Shown piece after piece: positions 45,569 through 55,300 of a stretch of 64,000 bases of DNA. The stretch comes from Rhodoferax sp. (GTDB lineage Bacteria; Pseudomonadota; Gammaproteobacteria; Burkholderiales; Burkholderiaceae_C), in contig JAUXOA010000091.1 of NCBI GenBank assembly GCA_030682475.1, forward strand, positions 52,057 to 116,056, in the 5' to 3' direction. The notes under the pieces are model-generated. The model did no database searches and was not told the DNA's origin. It saw nothing but the letters and a program-made list of their open reading frames with translations. Made by a program: the position numbers and the translations under genes. The stretch's first letter is position 1. Every line of letters begins with the position of its first letter.

Positions 45569-47581
45569 ATGAAAAAATTCGTGGGTTATTCCAGCGTTCT
45601 GCCGTGGTTCATGGCATCGCTGTTGAGCGCATGGGTGGCCGGATGTGGCGGCGGGGGACGAGATGCGATCTTGGGCATACCCACCCTGGATGCGCTGGTT
45701 CCGCCCACGGTGACTGCCGTGGTCCCGGTCAATAATGCCACGGTTGTAGCGATCAACAACACCGTCATTACCGCTGCCTTCAGTGAGGCGATGGCACCGA
45801 TCACCGGCACCGCAAGCTTTACCGTGACCTGTGCAGCGCCTTGCGTCAGTCCGGCAGGGGCCACCGTGGCGCTTGACGCCACCAACAGAATTGCCACCTA
45901 TACGCTGGCACCGGCAACCGCCCTCGCACCTCTGACGCTCTATACCGCTACCGTCACCGGCGCCAGAAGCCTGACCACCGGCCTGGCGTTGGCGAGTCCG
46001 TTTGTATGGCAGTTCACGACCGGTCCAACGCCCGACACGACCCGGCCCAGAGTAACGCTGACCTCCCCGGCCACGACCATTCCCGGTCCGACAGCCGGTG
46101 TGCCCACCAACACCGCAATCACCGCAGTTTTCACTGAGAATATGGCGCCTGCAACGATCGTCGCAGCCAGCTTTACACTGACCTGTGCGCCAGCGTGTGT
46201 ATCCCCGTCCCCGGCAGGTCTGGTGAGCTACACAGTGGCCAGCAGAACCGCCGTCTTTACGCCGGCGGCAGCGCTGGAGGTCGGCAAGACCTATACCGCC
46301 ACGATCACCACCGCGGCGACCGACCTGGCCGGCAATGCGCTGGCCGGCAATCAAGCTGCGCTGCCGGCTGCAAGTAACTATGTTTGGACCTTTACGCCAG
46401 CGGCCCCGGCCCCGGCAGGCAATGTCTCGGTGTTTTCCACCAATCCGGTCGCTGGTGACGCAGCCGTGTGTCCCAACGCGACCATCAACGCGACCTTCAG
46501 TGTGCCCTCGGGCTTGCGGATGAATCCGGCAACCGTCAACGCCGCGAATTTCACGGTGACAGGACCCGCTCCTGCCTCTGCTGCGGTCACTGCAGCGTCG
46601 GTCGCCCTTGATTCCGCGACTGGCCGCATCGCAACCTTTACGCCACTTTTGCCGCTCGTCGCCGGTGTTACCTATACCGCGGTGGTTAAAGGCGGTGCCA
46701 CCGGGGTCAAGGATCTGGCAATCCCGGCCAATGCCATGGTGGGTGATTTCACCTGGAACTTCACCGCAGCGGCTTGTCTGGTGCCGCCCCCACCTGCTCC
46801 GGTAGCCCTTGGAACGGTTTCGAGGTACGGGATTTTTGGCGGTTCCGCCGGGATGACCAATACCGGCAATTTGACGGTGATCACTGGCAGCGGCGGTAAC
46901 ACGGCTGACATTGGAACCATCGCTACCGGTACTTCGTCGGTGACCGGATTCCACGATTCGGCACCATCCGATGTCTATACCGAAGTTCCGGGCGTTAATG
47001 TGGGCAATGTGACCGGCAAGATATTCACCTGCACCACCTCCACCACCGGCCCGACGAACCCAACGAACGGTGTCAATGCCGCCTCATGCGCGCTTGCAAC
47101 CCAAGCCCGCCTCGACGCGCAAACCGCGTATCTCGCCCTGGTGGCGAAACCGGGTGGGCCCGATCCGGGCGCCGGCAACCTTGCCAACCTCGTGCTCACG
47201 CCCGGTGTCTATACATCCAACTCGGGATCGTTCCTGATTGAAGGGGGAAACCTGACCCTTGACGCCCAAGGCGACGCGAATGCTGTCTTTGTGTTCCAGA
47301 TGGCGAGTACCCTGACCGTTGGTGGTCCGGGGGCGGCAGCGCCGCAAAGCGTCATTCTGGTGGGCGGCGCCCTGGCCAAGAACGTCTTCTGGCAGGTTGG
47401 CAGTGCCGCAATCATCAATGCAGGGGGTGGCGGGACCATGGTCGGAACCATCATCTCTCAGGCCGGAGCCGCATTCTCGACGGCCGGCAACGTGGCACCG
47501 GTAACGTTGAACGGCAGAGCCCTGTCGCTCGGCGCCTCGGTGACGCTGGTGAATACCTTCATTAATGTACCGGCGCCTTAA
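45569..47581 (+). CDS. Ig-like/DUF3494 (ice-binding-like) lipoprotein
   Basis: A 670-residue secreted lipoprotein. The signal peptide ends at a lipobox, WVAGC. Three Ig-like domains of the SbsA (Big_5) type fill about residues 45-400; each has PNTxITAxFxExM-like and VGKTYTATITTxATDLAGN motifs. From about 410 the DUF3494 ice-binding-protein fold begins (LGTVSRYGIFGGSAGMTN) and continues with LTPGVYTSNSGSF, LTLDAQGDANAVFVFQMAS and VFWQVGSAA to the end. DUF3494 proteins bind ice or act as surface adhesins; the Ig stalk may present the head away from the outer membrane (inference). Confidence 0.88.
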   Translation: MKKFVGYSSVLPWFMASLLSAWVAGCGGGGRDAILGIPTLDALVPPTVTAVVPVNNATVVAINNTVITAAFSEAMAPITGTASFTVTCAAPCVSPAGATVALDATNRIATYTLAPATALAPLTLYTATVTGARSLTTGLALASPFVWQFTTGPTPDTTRPRVTLTSPATTIPGPTAGVPTNTAITAVFTENMAPATIVAASFTLTCAPACVSPSPAGLVSYTVASRTAVFTPAAALEVGKTYTATITTAATDLAGNALAGNQAALPAASNYVWTFTPAAPAPAGNVSVFSTNPVAGDAAVCPNATINATFSVPSGLRMNPATVNAANFTVTGPAPASAAVTAASVALDSATGRIATFTPLLPLVAGVTYTAVVKGGATGVKDLAIPANAMVGDFTWNFTAAACLVPPPPAPVALGTVSRYGIFGGSAGMTNTGNLTVITGSGGNTADIGTIATGTSSVTGFHDSAPSDVYTEVPGVNVGNVTGKIFTCTTSTTGPTNPTNGVNAASCALATQARLDAQTAYLALVAKPGGPDPGAGNLANLVLTPGVYTSNSGSFLIEGGNLTLDAQGDANAVFVFQMASTLTVGGPGAAAPQSVILVGGALAKNVFWQVGSAAIINAGGGGTMVGTIISQAGAAFSTAGNVAPVTLNGRALSLGASVTLVNTFINVPAP

Positions 47582-47615
47582 GGCTCGCGCATCTTTAATC
47601 CTCCTGGAGAAAAAA

Positions 47616-48776
47616 ATGAAATTTGCAAAAACATCAGGAACGCTGAGTCTGGTGGCACTCGCCGTCATGGCCAGCCCATTTGCCGTGGCCGACGATTCAG
47701 GCTGGTACGCCGGGGCCAACATTGGTCAGTCCAGAGCAACCATTGACGACGCGAGGATCACCAGCGGCCTGCTGGGAAGCGGTTTCACCACGACCTCGAT
47801 CAACGATGACGACCGCGACACCGGCTACAAGATTTTTGGCGGCTACCAGTTCAACAAGAATTTCGCCCTGGAAGGCGGCTATTTCGATCTGGGACAGTTC
47901 GGCTTTACGGCGACCACGGTGCCACCGGGAACACTGAGCGGCAATATCAAGCTGCGAGGCCTCAATCTCGACATCGTCGGGACTTTGCCGATCACTGAAA
48001 GGTTTTCAATGTTTGGCCGCGTCGGTGCCAACTACGCGCAAGCCAGAGACTCGTTCTCGGGCACCGGATCGGTTGTGGTACTTAATCCCAACCCCAGCAA
48101 GCGTGAGACAAACCTCAAGTTAGGTCTGGGCCTGCAGTACGCTTTCACGGAGTCTTTGTCAGTGCGCGCTGAGATGGAGCGCTACCGCGTCAACGATGCC
48201 GTCGGCAACAAAGGCGATATTGACCTTATCTCGGTCGGTCTGGTCTATCGCTTCGGTGCCAAAACGCCGCCACCCGCACCGCGCGCGGCGGCGCCCGAGC
48301 CTGTTTACGTCGCCGCTGCGCCGCCGCCGGTGGTCGTGCCGCCACCACCGCCGGTGGTCGTGCCGCCACCACCGCCGGTGCCACCGCCCGCGCCCAGGAG
48401 AGTGACCTTCTCTGCCGATTCGCTGTTCGATTTCAACAAGGCGATTGTGCTGCCAGCGGGCAAACAGCAGCTCGACAAGTTTGCCGCAGACCTGAGAGGC
48501 GTTGACTATGACGTCATCTCGGTAACGGGACACACTGACCGGATCGGCTCACACGCCTACAACATGAAGCTTTCGACGCGCCGCGCGGAAGCGGTCAACA
48601 ATTATCTGGTGAGCTCGGCAGGAATCCCGGCTGGCAAGATTGCGGCCAAAGGTGTTGACGGCGCGGACCCTGTGACGAAACCCGGTGACTGCGTGGGCAA
48701 GAAGGCAACCAAGGCGCTGATCGCCTGCCTGCAGCCTGATCGCCGTGTCGAGATTGAAGTCGCCGGCACGCGCTGA
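47616..48776 (+). CDS. OmpA-family outer-membrane protein
   Basis: A 386-residue protein. ATG 47616 gives a signal peptide ending FAVADDSG, with CTGGAGA upstream. Residues about 22-210 form an eight-stranded OmpA-type barrel (GWYAGANIGQSRATI, FGGYQFNKNFALEGGYFD). Residues about 215-262 are a Pro/Val-rich linker with two VVVPPPPP units, and the C-terminal OmpA domain has LFDFNKAIVLPAGKQQ and VTGHTDRIGSHAYNMKLSTRRAE, binding peptidoglycan. A C-terminal Cys pair (GDCVGKKATKALIACLQPDRRV) is typical. It follows the ice-binding-like gene by 34 nt. Confidence 0.92.
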   Translation: MKFAKTSGTLSLVALAVMASPFAVADDSGWYAGANIGQSRATIDDARITSGLLGSGFTTTSINDDDRDTGYKIFGGYQFNKNFALEGGYFDLGQFGFTATTVPPGTLSGNIKLRGLNLDIVGTLPITERFSMFGRVGANYAQARDSFSGTGSVVVLNPNPSKRETNLKLGLGLQYAFTESLSVRAEMERYRVNDAVGNKGDIDLISVGLVYRFGAKTPPPAPRAAAPEPVYVAAAPPPVVVPPPPPVVVPPPPPVPPPAPRRVTFSADSLFDFNKAIVLPAGKQQLDKFAADLRGVDYDVISVTGHTDRIGSHAYNMKLSTRRAEAVNNYLVSSAGIPAGKIAAKGVDGADPVTKPGDCVGKKATKALIACLQPDRRVEIEVAGTR

Positions 48777-48783
48777 TGTCCAT

Positions 48784-48819
48784 GGCGCGAGCTTGAAACC
48801 TGCAAGCTCGCGCCTTTTT
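48784..48819 (+). terminator. Terminator after the OmpA-family gene
   Basis: GGCGCGAGCTTG and CAAGCTCGCGCC form a perfect 12-bp stem with loop AAACCTG and a T run, 7 nt beyond the stop. 48820-49080 beyond it shows no gene. Confidence 0.92.
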
Positions 48820-49080
48820 CCATCTTCACCCTCCACGACGGTGCCATGCACAGTGATGCTGCCGCGCGTCGCAATGATCCGGCTCGATGCTGAGGTGTTG
48901 GTGGGCTGGTCGCTTCAGTTGTGGCGGTGCAGGGCTCGCTTCCTGGGGCTTTTCTTACATTCTTCGGCACGCCGTCTGACAGACAACGCAGCCGGCCTTT
49001 CGTACCATCTGCTGACTGCCTTGTCGTGCTCTGTTTGACCAGACGCCAGCCGCCAGTGTGCACCCTGTCCTTCTACTTTT

Positions 49081-49108
49081 CCGCCCGGTTTTTAAGCCGT
49101 GCGGGCGG
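49081..49108 (+). promoter_or_regulatory. Hairpin covering the microprotein ribosome binding site
   Basis: CCGCCCG (49081-49087) pairs with CGGGCGG (49102-49108), leaving a 14-nt loop. The right arm includes the start of GGCGGAG, the only Shine-Dalgarno for the ATG at 49117. Folding would therefore hide the ribosome binding site. Seen in sequence; regulatory effect inferred. Confidence 0.5.
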
Positions 49109-49116
49109 AGATCTTT

Positions 49117-49359
49117 ATGAACACAAAAGTTATTGCAAATCCGTCATGGAGCACCGCATCGTTTGGCGATGCCGCCGAGACATCTCCGATGGAGTTGTCT
49201 TCTCTGGGGGCTCACCTGAACATGTGCAAAGGTTCGCACGGCCGCCTGGTCGCTTTGCATTGCGCCGCAGAGAGCATGCACGGGTTTGTGGCGACGCGCT
49301 TCGTGACGACGCTGGTGGTGTTTGTGCTGTTGATCGGTATCGGTTTCATGGTGCTGTAG
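49117..49359 (+). CDS. Small single-pass membrane protein
   Basis: An 80-residue protein starting MNTKVIANPSW, with GGAG 9 nt before ATG 49117. Residues 1-55 are soluble, with a HGRLVALHCAAESMHG stretch, and about 59-80 form a C-terminal membrane helix (FVTTLVVFVLLIGIGFMVL). I do not recognise a family. It ends 3 nt before the glucan synthase gene and is surely co-transcribed, so an accessory role in the synthase complex is plausible. Confidence 0.65.
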   Translation: MNTKVIANPSWSTASFGDAAETSPMELSSLGAHLNMCKGSHGRLVALHCAAESMHGFVATRFVTTLVVFVLLIGIGFMVL

Positions 49360-49362
49360 CGT

Positions 49363-52300
49363 ATGGCGCTGCCCGAGTTGCTGAGTCTGATAGCCGCTGC
49401 GCCACCTGCGTTGTGCGATATTCTGGACAGTACGCGCGGCCCGGTGCAGCCACCGATACGGTCCGAGATTTTCGGGCTGCAGCGCTTTGCGCAGCACGGG
49501 CGCAGTCTGGGCGATACCCACCGTGCCGCCAGGGCGAGTTCACGCGCGGCGACCTTCTTTCCACGCCTGCGAAGCAACATCCATACCCTGCGCGAGGCCT
49601 ACCATTACATTGGCGTGCAAGCCAGCACCGGCTACGACATCAGCCCGGCGGCCGAATGGCTGCTTGATAACTTTCACCTGATCGAAGCGCAGTTCAAGGA
49701 AATTCACGAGGGCTTGCCGCGCAGCTATTTTCGTACCCTGCCGATGCTGCTGGACGAGCCCCTGGCGGGTTTGCCACGCGTCTATGGCGTGGCATGGGCC
49801 TTTGTCGCACACACCGATGGCGCGTTCGACGAAGAGTTGCTGAGGCAGTTTCTGGGCGCCTACCAGGAAACCCGCGAATTGAGCCTGAGCGAAATGTGGG
49901 CGCTGCCGACCACCTTGCGGGTGGTGTTGATCGAAAACTTGCGGCGTCTGGCCGAGCGCGTGGCCACCAACAAGGCGGCGCGCGAGGTTGCCAACCTGTG
50001 CTTCGATCACATCGAAACCTACAGCCTGCCCGCCCTCGACCAGTTGCTCGCACTGCTCACTGCACGTGGGGTCGGACGCGTTTTTCTGGGACAGATGGCG
50101 CAGCGCTTGCAGGACCGCCGGGCCACCGGTGAAGGCAGTGAGCAGGCTCTTTTCCAAAACTGGCTGCGCAACGCGTTGCCCGACATGGTGGCGATGCATA
50201 CCCAGCAAAGTGCCGACCAGGCCGCTGACAACCTGAGCGTCAGCAACGCCATCACATCGCTGCGCGCCATTGGAGATGCCGACTGGCCGGGCATCATCGC
50301 CCGCACCAGTGCGTTGATGCAACTGATGCTCAGCTCGCCGCTGTTCGAGGCCGAGGATGCCGCTACGCGCGACCAGTCGCTCCATGCCATCGAGCGTCTG
50401 GCCAGGCGCAGTGAGCGCAGCGAAGTGTCGGTGGCGCAAACCATGCTGGACATGATGCGCATCGCCGTCGGCGCCAACAGCGTGACCTCGGTGGCCAGCC
50501 ATTGGCTGCACGGTGCCGGTCGATCAGAACTGTTGCGTGCGCTCGGCCTGCATGAGCGCGCGGCGTTTGCCCGGCAATTCATCTCACGACGCATCGCCTT
50601 ACCGGTTTACCTGGGCTCGCTTCTGGGCCTGTTGGGTCTTGTGGTGTGGCTGCTTCTGCGCCACGGCGGCGCTACAGCCGACGCCGGCGCTCCCGTCTGG
50701 TTGACCCTGCTGGGCGCAGTGTTGATGATGTTCCCGGCATCCGAGGCGGTGGTGGCAGTGATCAACCGGCTGATCAGCGAATCGGCGCAACCGCAATACT
50801 TGCCACGCCTGGCTTTGGCTAATGGCATACCTCCTGAGCACCGTGTCATGGTGGTGATTCCAGCCCTGTTGACAGGCGCTGCATCGACCCGCGACCTGGT
50901 GCACCGCTTGCAGTTGCACTACCTTTCCAACCCGGAACGCCACGCGCAGTTTGCACTGCTGAGCGATTGGGCTGACGCCGATTCGGTGCATACCGCGTCG
51001 GACGCCGCCCTGCTTGCCGGCGCCACGCAGCTGATCCGCGAACTCAACGCGCGCTACCCCAGGCTGGCCGATGAGACAACTGCTGCGCCACGCTTCATCG
51101 TGCTGCACCGGGAGCGGCTTTTCAGCGAGACCGAACAGTGCTGGATTGGCTGGGAACGCAAGCGTGGCAAGCTCGAGTTGCTGGTCGCGGCACTGGCGCA
51201 AGGTCCAAGCGCCGCGTTTCTGGATCTGGGGGAAGAATCGCGCATAGCCGCCGATATTCAGTACATTGTCACTCTTGACAGCGACACCCAGTTGCTGCCC
51301 GGTCGGCTGCGCGAGTTGGTGGGCGTCGCCGCGCATCCGCACAACCAGCCGCGGCTCGACGCCACTGGCTGCGCTGTGGTGAGCGGCTACGCCATTCTGC
51401 AACCACGGGTCGCCACGCCCTTGCCGTCGCTCAAGGACTTCACGCTCTACCACTGGCTGTTTGCCGGGCAGTGCGGCATCGACCCCTACAGTGCCGCCAG
51501 CTCGGAGGTCTATCAAGACCTTTTTTTTGAAGGCACCTTCACCGGCAAGGGGCTGCTCAATGTGCGGGCGATGCATGCGGTGCTGTCGGGCCGGCTGCCA
51601 CAAGGCCAGGTGTTGAGCCACGATTTGCTTGAGGGCTCGATGGCGCGCTGCGCCGCCGTGTCCGACGTCACGGTGATCGAGGACGCGCCGTTTCATGCCG
51701 ATGTGGCGGCTTCGCGCGTGCACCGCTGGACGCGCGGCGACTGGCAGCTGCTGCCGTTCCTGCTCAATCCCTGGCGTTACCGCCTGCGCGTCATCAACCG
51801 CTGGAAAATGTTCGATAACCTGCGCCGCTCGCTGGTGGTGCCCATGTCCCTGGCCTTGCTGCTGCTGGCGCTGGCCGGTGCCGTTGTGTCACCCTGGGCA
51901 GCGCTGGCACTGGTGATGGCGGCGCTTTCTGCCGGACCGCTGATGGGCGCGGCGGCGGGCTTTTCGCCCAGCCGCGACGACCTTGCAAAGCGCCATTTTT
52001 ATCGTGAAGCGGCGGTTGATCTGGCACGCGCGTTGTGCGGCGGTCTGTGGCTGCTGGCACAGTTGCTGCAGCAGGCGCTGATGGCCCTGGACGCCATCGG
52101 GCGTGCGCTTTATCGGATGACCGTCAGCCGCCGCCACCTGTTGCAATGGACGACCGCCGCGACAGCGCAGGCACAGACCAAGAGCGGGCTCGCAGCGGTG
52201 CTGCATCAGCATTGGGTCGAGCCGGTCGTTGCCCTGCTGTTGCTCGGCGCGCTGCTTGCGATGGCGACGCCGACGCCGCTGCTGGCGCTGTTGCTGTGCT

Positions 52301-55300
52301 TGTTGTGGGCGGCATCGCCGCTATCGACCTGGTGGGTCAGCCGCACCCGCCCGGCGCGCCAGGACGCTGAATTGCCGGCTGGCGACCAGGCCTATCTGGA
52401 AGCCATCGCACGGGACACCTGGCGCCTGTTCGAGCGCTGCGTCGTGGCCGATGACAACCACCTGCCGCCTGACAACCTGCAAATTACGCCGCATGACATG
52501 GTGGCGCACCGCACATCGCCGACCAACATTGGACTGTACCTGCTGAGTGTGGCCTGCGCCAGGGAGTTCGGCTGGATCGGCACGCAGGAGTTGCTGGCGC
52601 GCCTGCAAGCCACCCTGGCGACGCTGCTCACTTTGCAGCGTCACCGCGGCCACTTTCTGAATTGGTACGACACGCAGTCGTGCGCGCCGCTGCTGCCAAT
52701 GTACGTTTCCACGGTGGACAGCGGCAACCTCAGTGGGCACTTGCTGGCGGTGGCCCAGGCCTGCCTGGAGCTGGCGCGCGCGCCCCATGACAGTGGCGCC
52801 GCTCAGCGTGCCCTGCAAGTTTCAAGGCAACGACTGGCGCCCTTGCTTGTCAGGCGATCCAACCTGACGCTGGCGATGCGCGACGAACTCAGAGGGTGCC
52901 TGGCCGATCACCGGGCGACATTGCGCTCGGCCAGACTGGACGCGCAGGCGGCAACCCGGGTTGACGCTGCGGGGGCGTTGTCTGGGGCGCCGCAGGCGAC
53001 CCGGCAATTGCAGGCGCTGGCCGACGATTTCACACAACTGGCGTGGCAGGCTGACTTCAGCTTCCTGTACCACCGCAAGCGGCATCTGTTCCACATCGGC
53101 TACCGGGTAGCGGAACAGCAGCATGATGCGGGTTTTTATGACCTGCTGGCGTCGGAGTCGCGCCTGACCAGTCTGCTGGCGATCGCCAAAGGCGATGTCC
53201 CGGTGCGCCATTGGGCCTCGCTTGGCCGCCTTTTCTACGCTGTTGGTGCCGATGCCGGTCTGCGTTCGTGGTCGGGATCGATGTTTGAATACCTGATGCC
53301 CAGCCTGATTCTGGAGGAGCCGCATGGCAGTGTCTTGCGTGAGGCCTGCGATGCAGCGCTGCGCGAGCAGATCGATTTTGCCAGGGGGCAAGGCGTGCCT
53401 TGGGGCATCTCCGAGTCGGCTTATGCCGCCAGTGACCATACGCTGGCCTACCAGTACGCGCCCCAGGGGGTGCCCAGGCTGGCGCTGCGCCGCACGCCGT
53501 CTGACGAACTGGTGATTGCACCCTATGCCACGGCGCTGGCGGCGCAGATTTCACCGCTGCGGGCCTCGGCCAACTATACCGCGCTGGAAAAGATAGGCGC
53601 GCGGGGCCGTTACGGTTTCATGGAAGCGCTTGACTTTTCCCCTGCGCGCCAGGCCGCAGGTGAGGCGTTCACGCCGGTATGCACCTTCATGGCGCACCAT
53701 CAGGGTATGACCATCGTGGCGCTTGCCAACGTGCTGCTGGGTTGCCCGGTGCGGCGCTGGGGCATGGCCAATGCGCACGTGCAGGCGGTCTCTTCGCTGC
53801 TGCACGAGCGCGTGCCGCGCGAGATCTCGATGCTGTACGCACCGCAACCGGGCCCGCCACCGCAGGCGCAGCGACGGCGCTCGCCGGGGCTGTTGCGCGA
53901 GGTGCTGCCGGGCTCGACCGCGCTGGAGCCCACGCATGTGCTTTCGAACGGACGCTACAGCGTGGCCTTGCGTGCCAATGGCGCCGGCTGGAGCAGTTGG
54001 GGCCAGACCGGCATCACACGCCGGCGCGATGATGCGCTGCGCGATGAACAGGGCAGTTTTTTTTACCTGCGCTGGGACCGGCAACCACGGCCGGTCTCCA
54101 TCACCCAGCATCCTGCGCCCGACCCGGCCGCGCACTACCAGAGCGTGTACCACGCCGACCGCGTGTGCTTCGATGCGACCTGGCCCGCGTTGCAGGCCCA
54201 CACCACGGTGTGGGTCAGTCCGGAGGACGACATCGAGTTCCGCCAGGTCGAGCTGCGCAACCTGAGCGATCGCATACTCGACATCGAACTGATGTCGGTC
54301 TTTGAAGTAACGCTGTCAGAGCCGCGTGCCGATGAAGCACATCCCGCCTTCACCAACCTCTTCGTGCGCGCCGAGTGGCTGGCCACGCACCGGGCGCTGC
54401 TGTTCGAGCGCAAGCCACGTTTGCCCACCGAACAGGGTCTGAAAGCCACCCATTTTCTGGCCGACACCGACCCGCAGGTGGTGGGCGTGCGCCTGACGAC
54501 CGACCGCCAGCACTGGCGCGGGCGCAACCATGACGTGAGCCAGCCGCTGGCCACGTTTGACCCGGTGCCCGCGGCCGCAAACGATCTGACCGTCGCGCTT
54601 GACACCGGTCTTGACCCGGTCTGCGCGATGGCGGTGCAGATGCGCATTGCGCCCAACGCGAAGGTCCGGTTAACCTTCGCCACGGCGGTGTCCGACAACG
54701 CAGGCACCTTGCGTGCCGTGATCGACAAATACCGCCAGCACAGTCACGTCAAACGCGCGTCGCTGATGTCGGCCACGCTCACCGGTATTCGTTTGCGTGC
54801 CCTGCGCATCAGCGTCGAAAATATTTCTGCGATGCAGACGTTGACCACGGCGCTGGTACTGAGCCTGACCCGCCCGCAGGCCCATGCGACCCGTTCGGAC
54901 GCCGCAGCGCCCGAGGTTTGTGACCGGCGACTGCTGTGGCGCTTTGGCATCTCGGGGGACCGTCCCCTCATCCTGGTGTCGGTCGGCGTGCCCCAGGGCC
55001 TTGGCATGTTGCGTGCACTGTCCCAGGCCCTCAGTTTGTGGTCGCGGGGCGGCATCACCTGCGACCTGGTGGTGGTCAATGCCGAACCGGTCTCGTACCT
55101 GATGGTGGTGCACCGCGAGATCGCTGCGTTGCGCGAGCGCCATGTGGCTGACAGCGACGCAAAGGCCGGTGCCGTCACCACGGGTTTTCATTTGCTGCGC
55201 GCTGACGAGCTCTCGGGTGACGAACTGGGCACGCTGCAAATGCTGGCGCGTGTGCGCCTGCATGCCGATGGCCGTCCATTGTTTCACCATGTTCAGGAAT

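Noticed and set aside
45497..46954. 485-residue minus-strand ORF opposite the ice-binding-like gene
   Set aside because: It is Gly/Arg/Cys-rich with no domain, has no ribosome binding site, and mirrors the Thr/Ala/Pro codons of the real gene on the plus strand.
48335..48400. Proline-codon repeats as a CRISPR-like or satellite array
   Set aside because: They are in frame within the OmpA linker and encode VVVPPPPP units; no CRISPR array was seen anywhere in the window.
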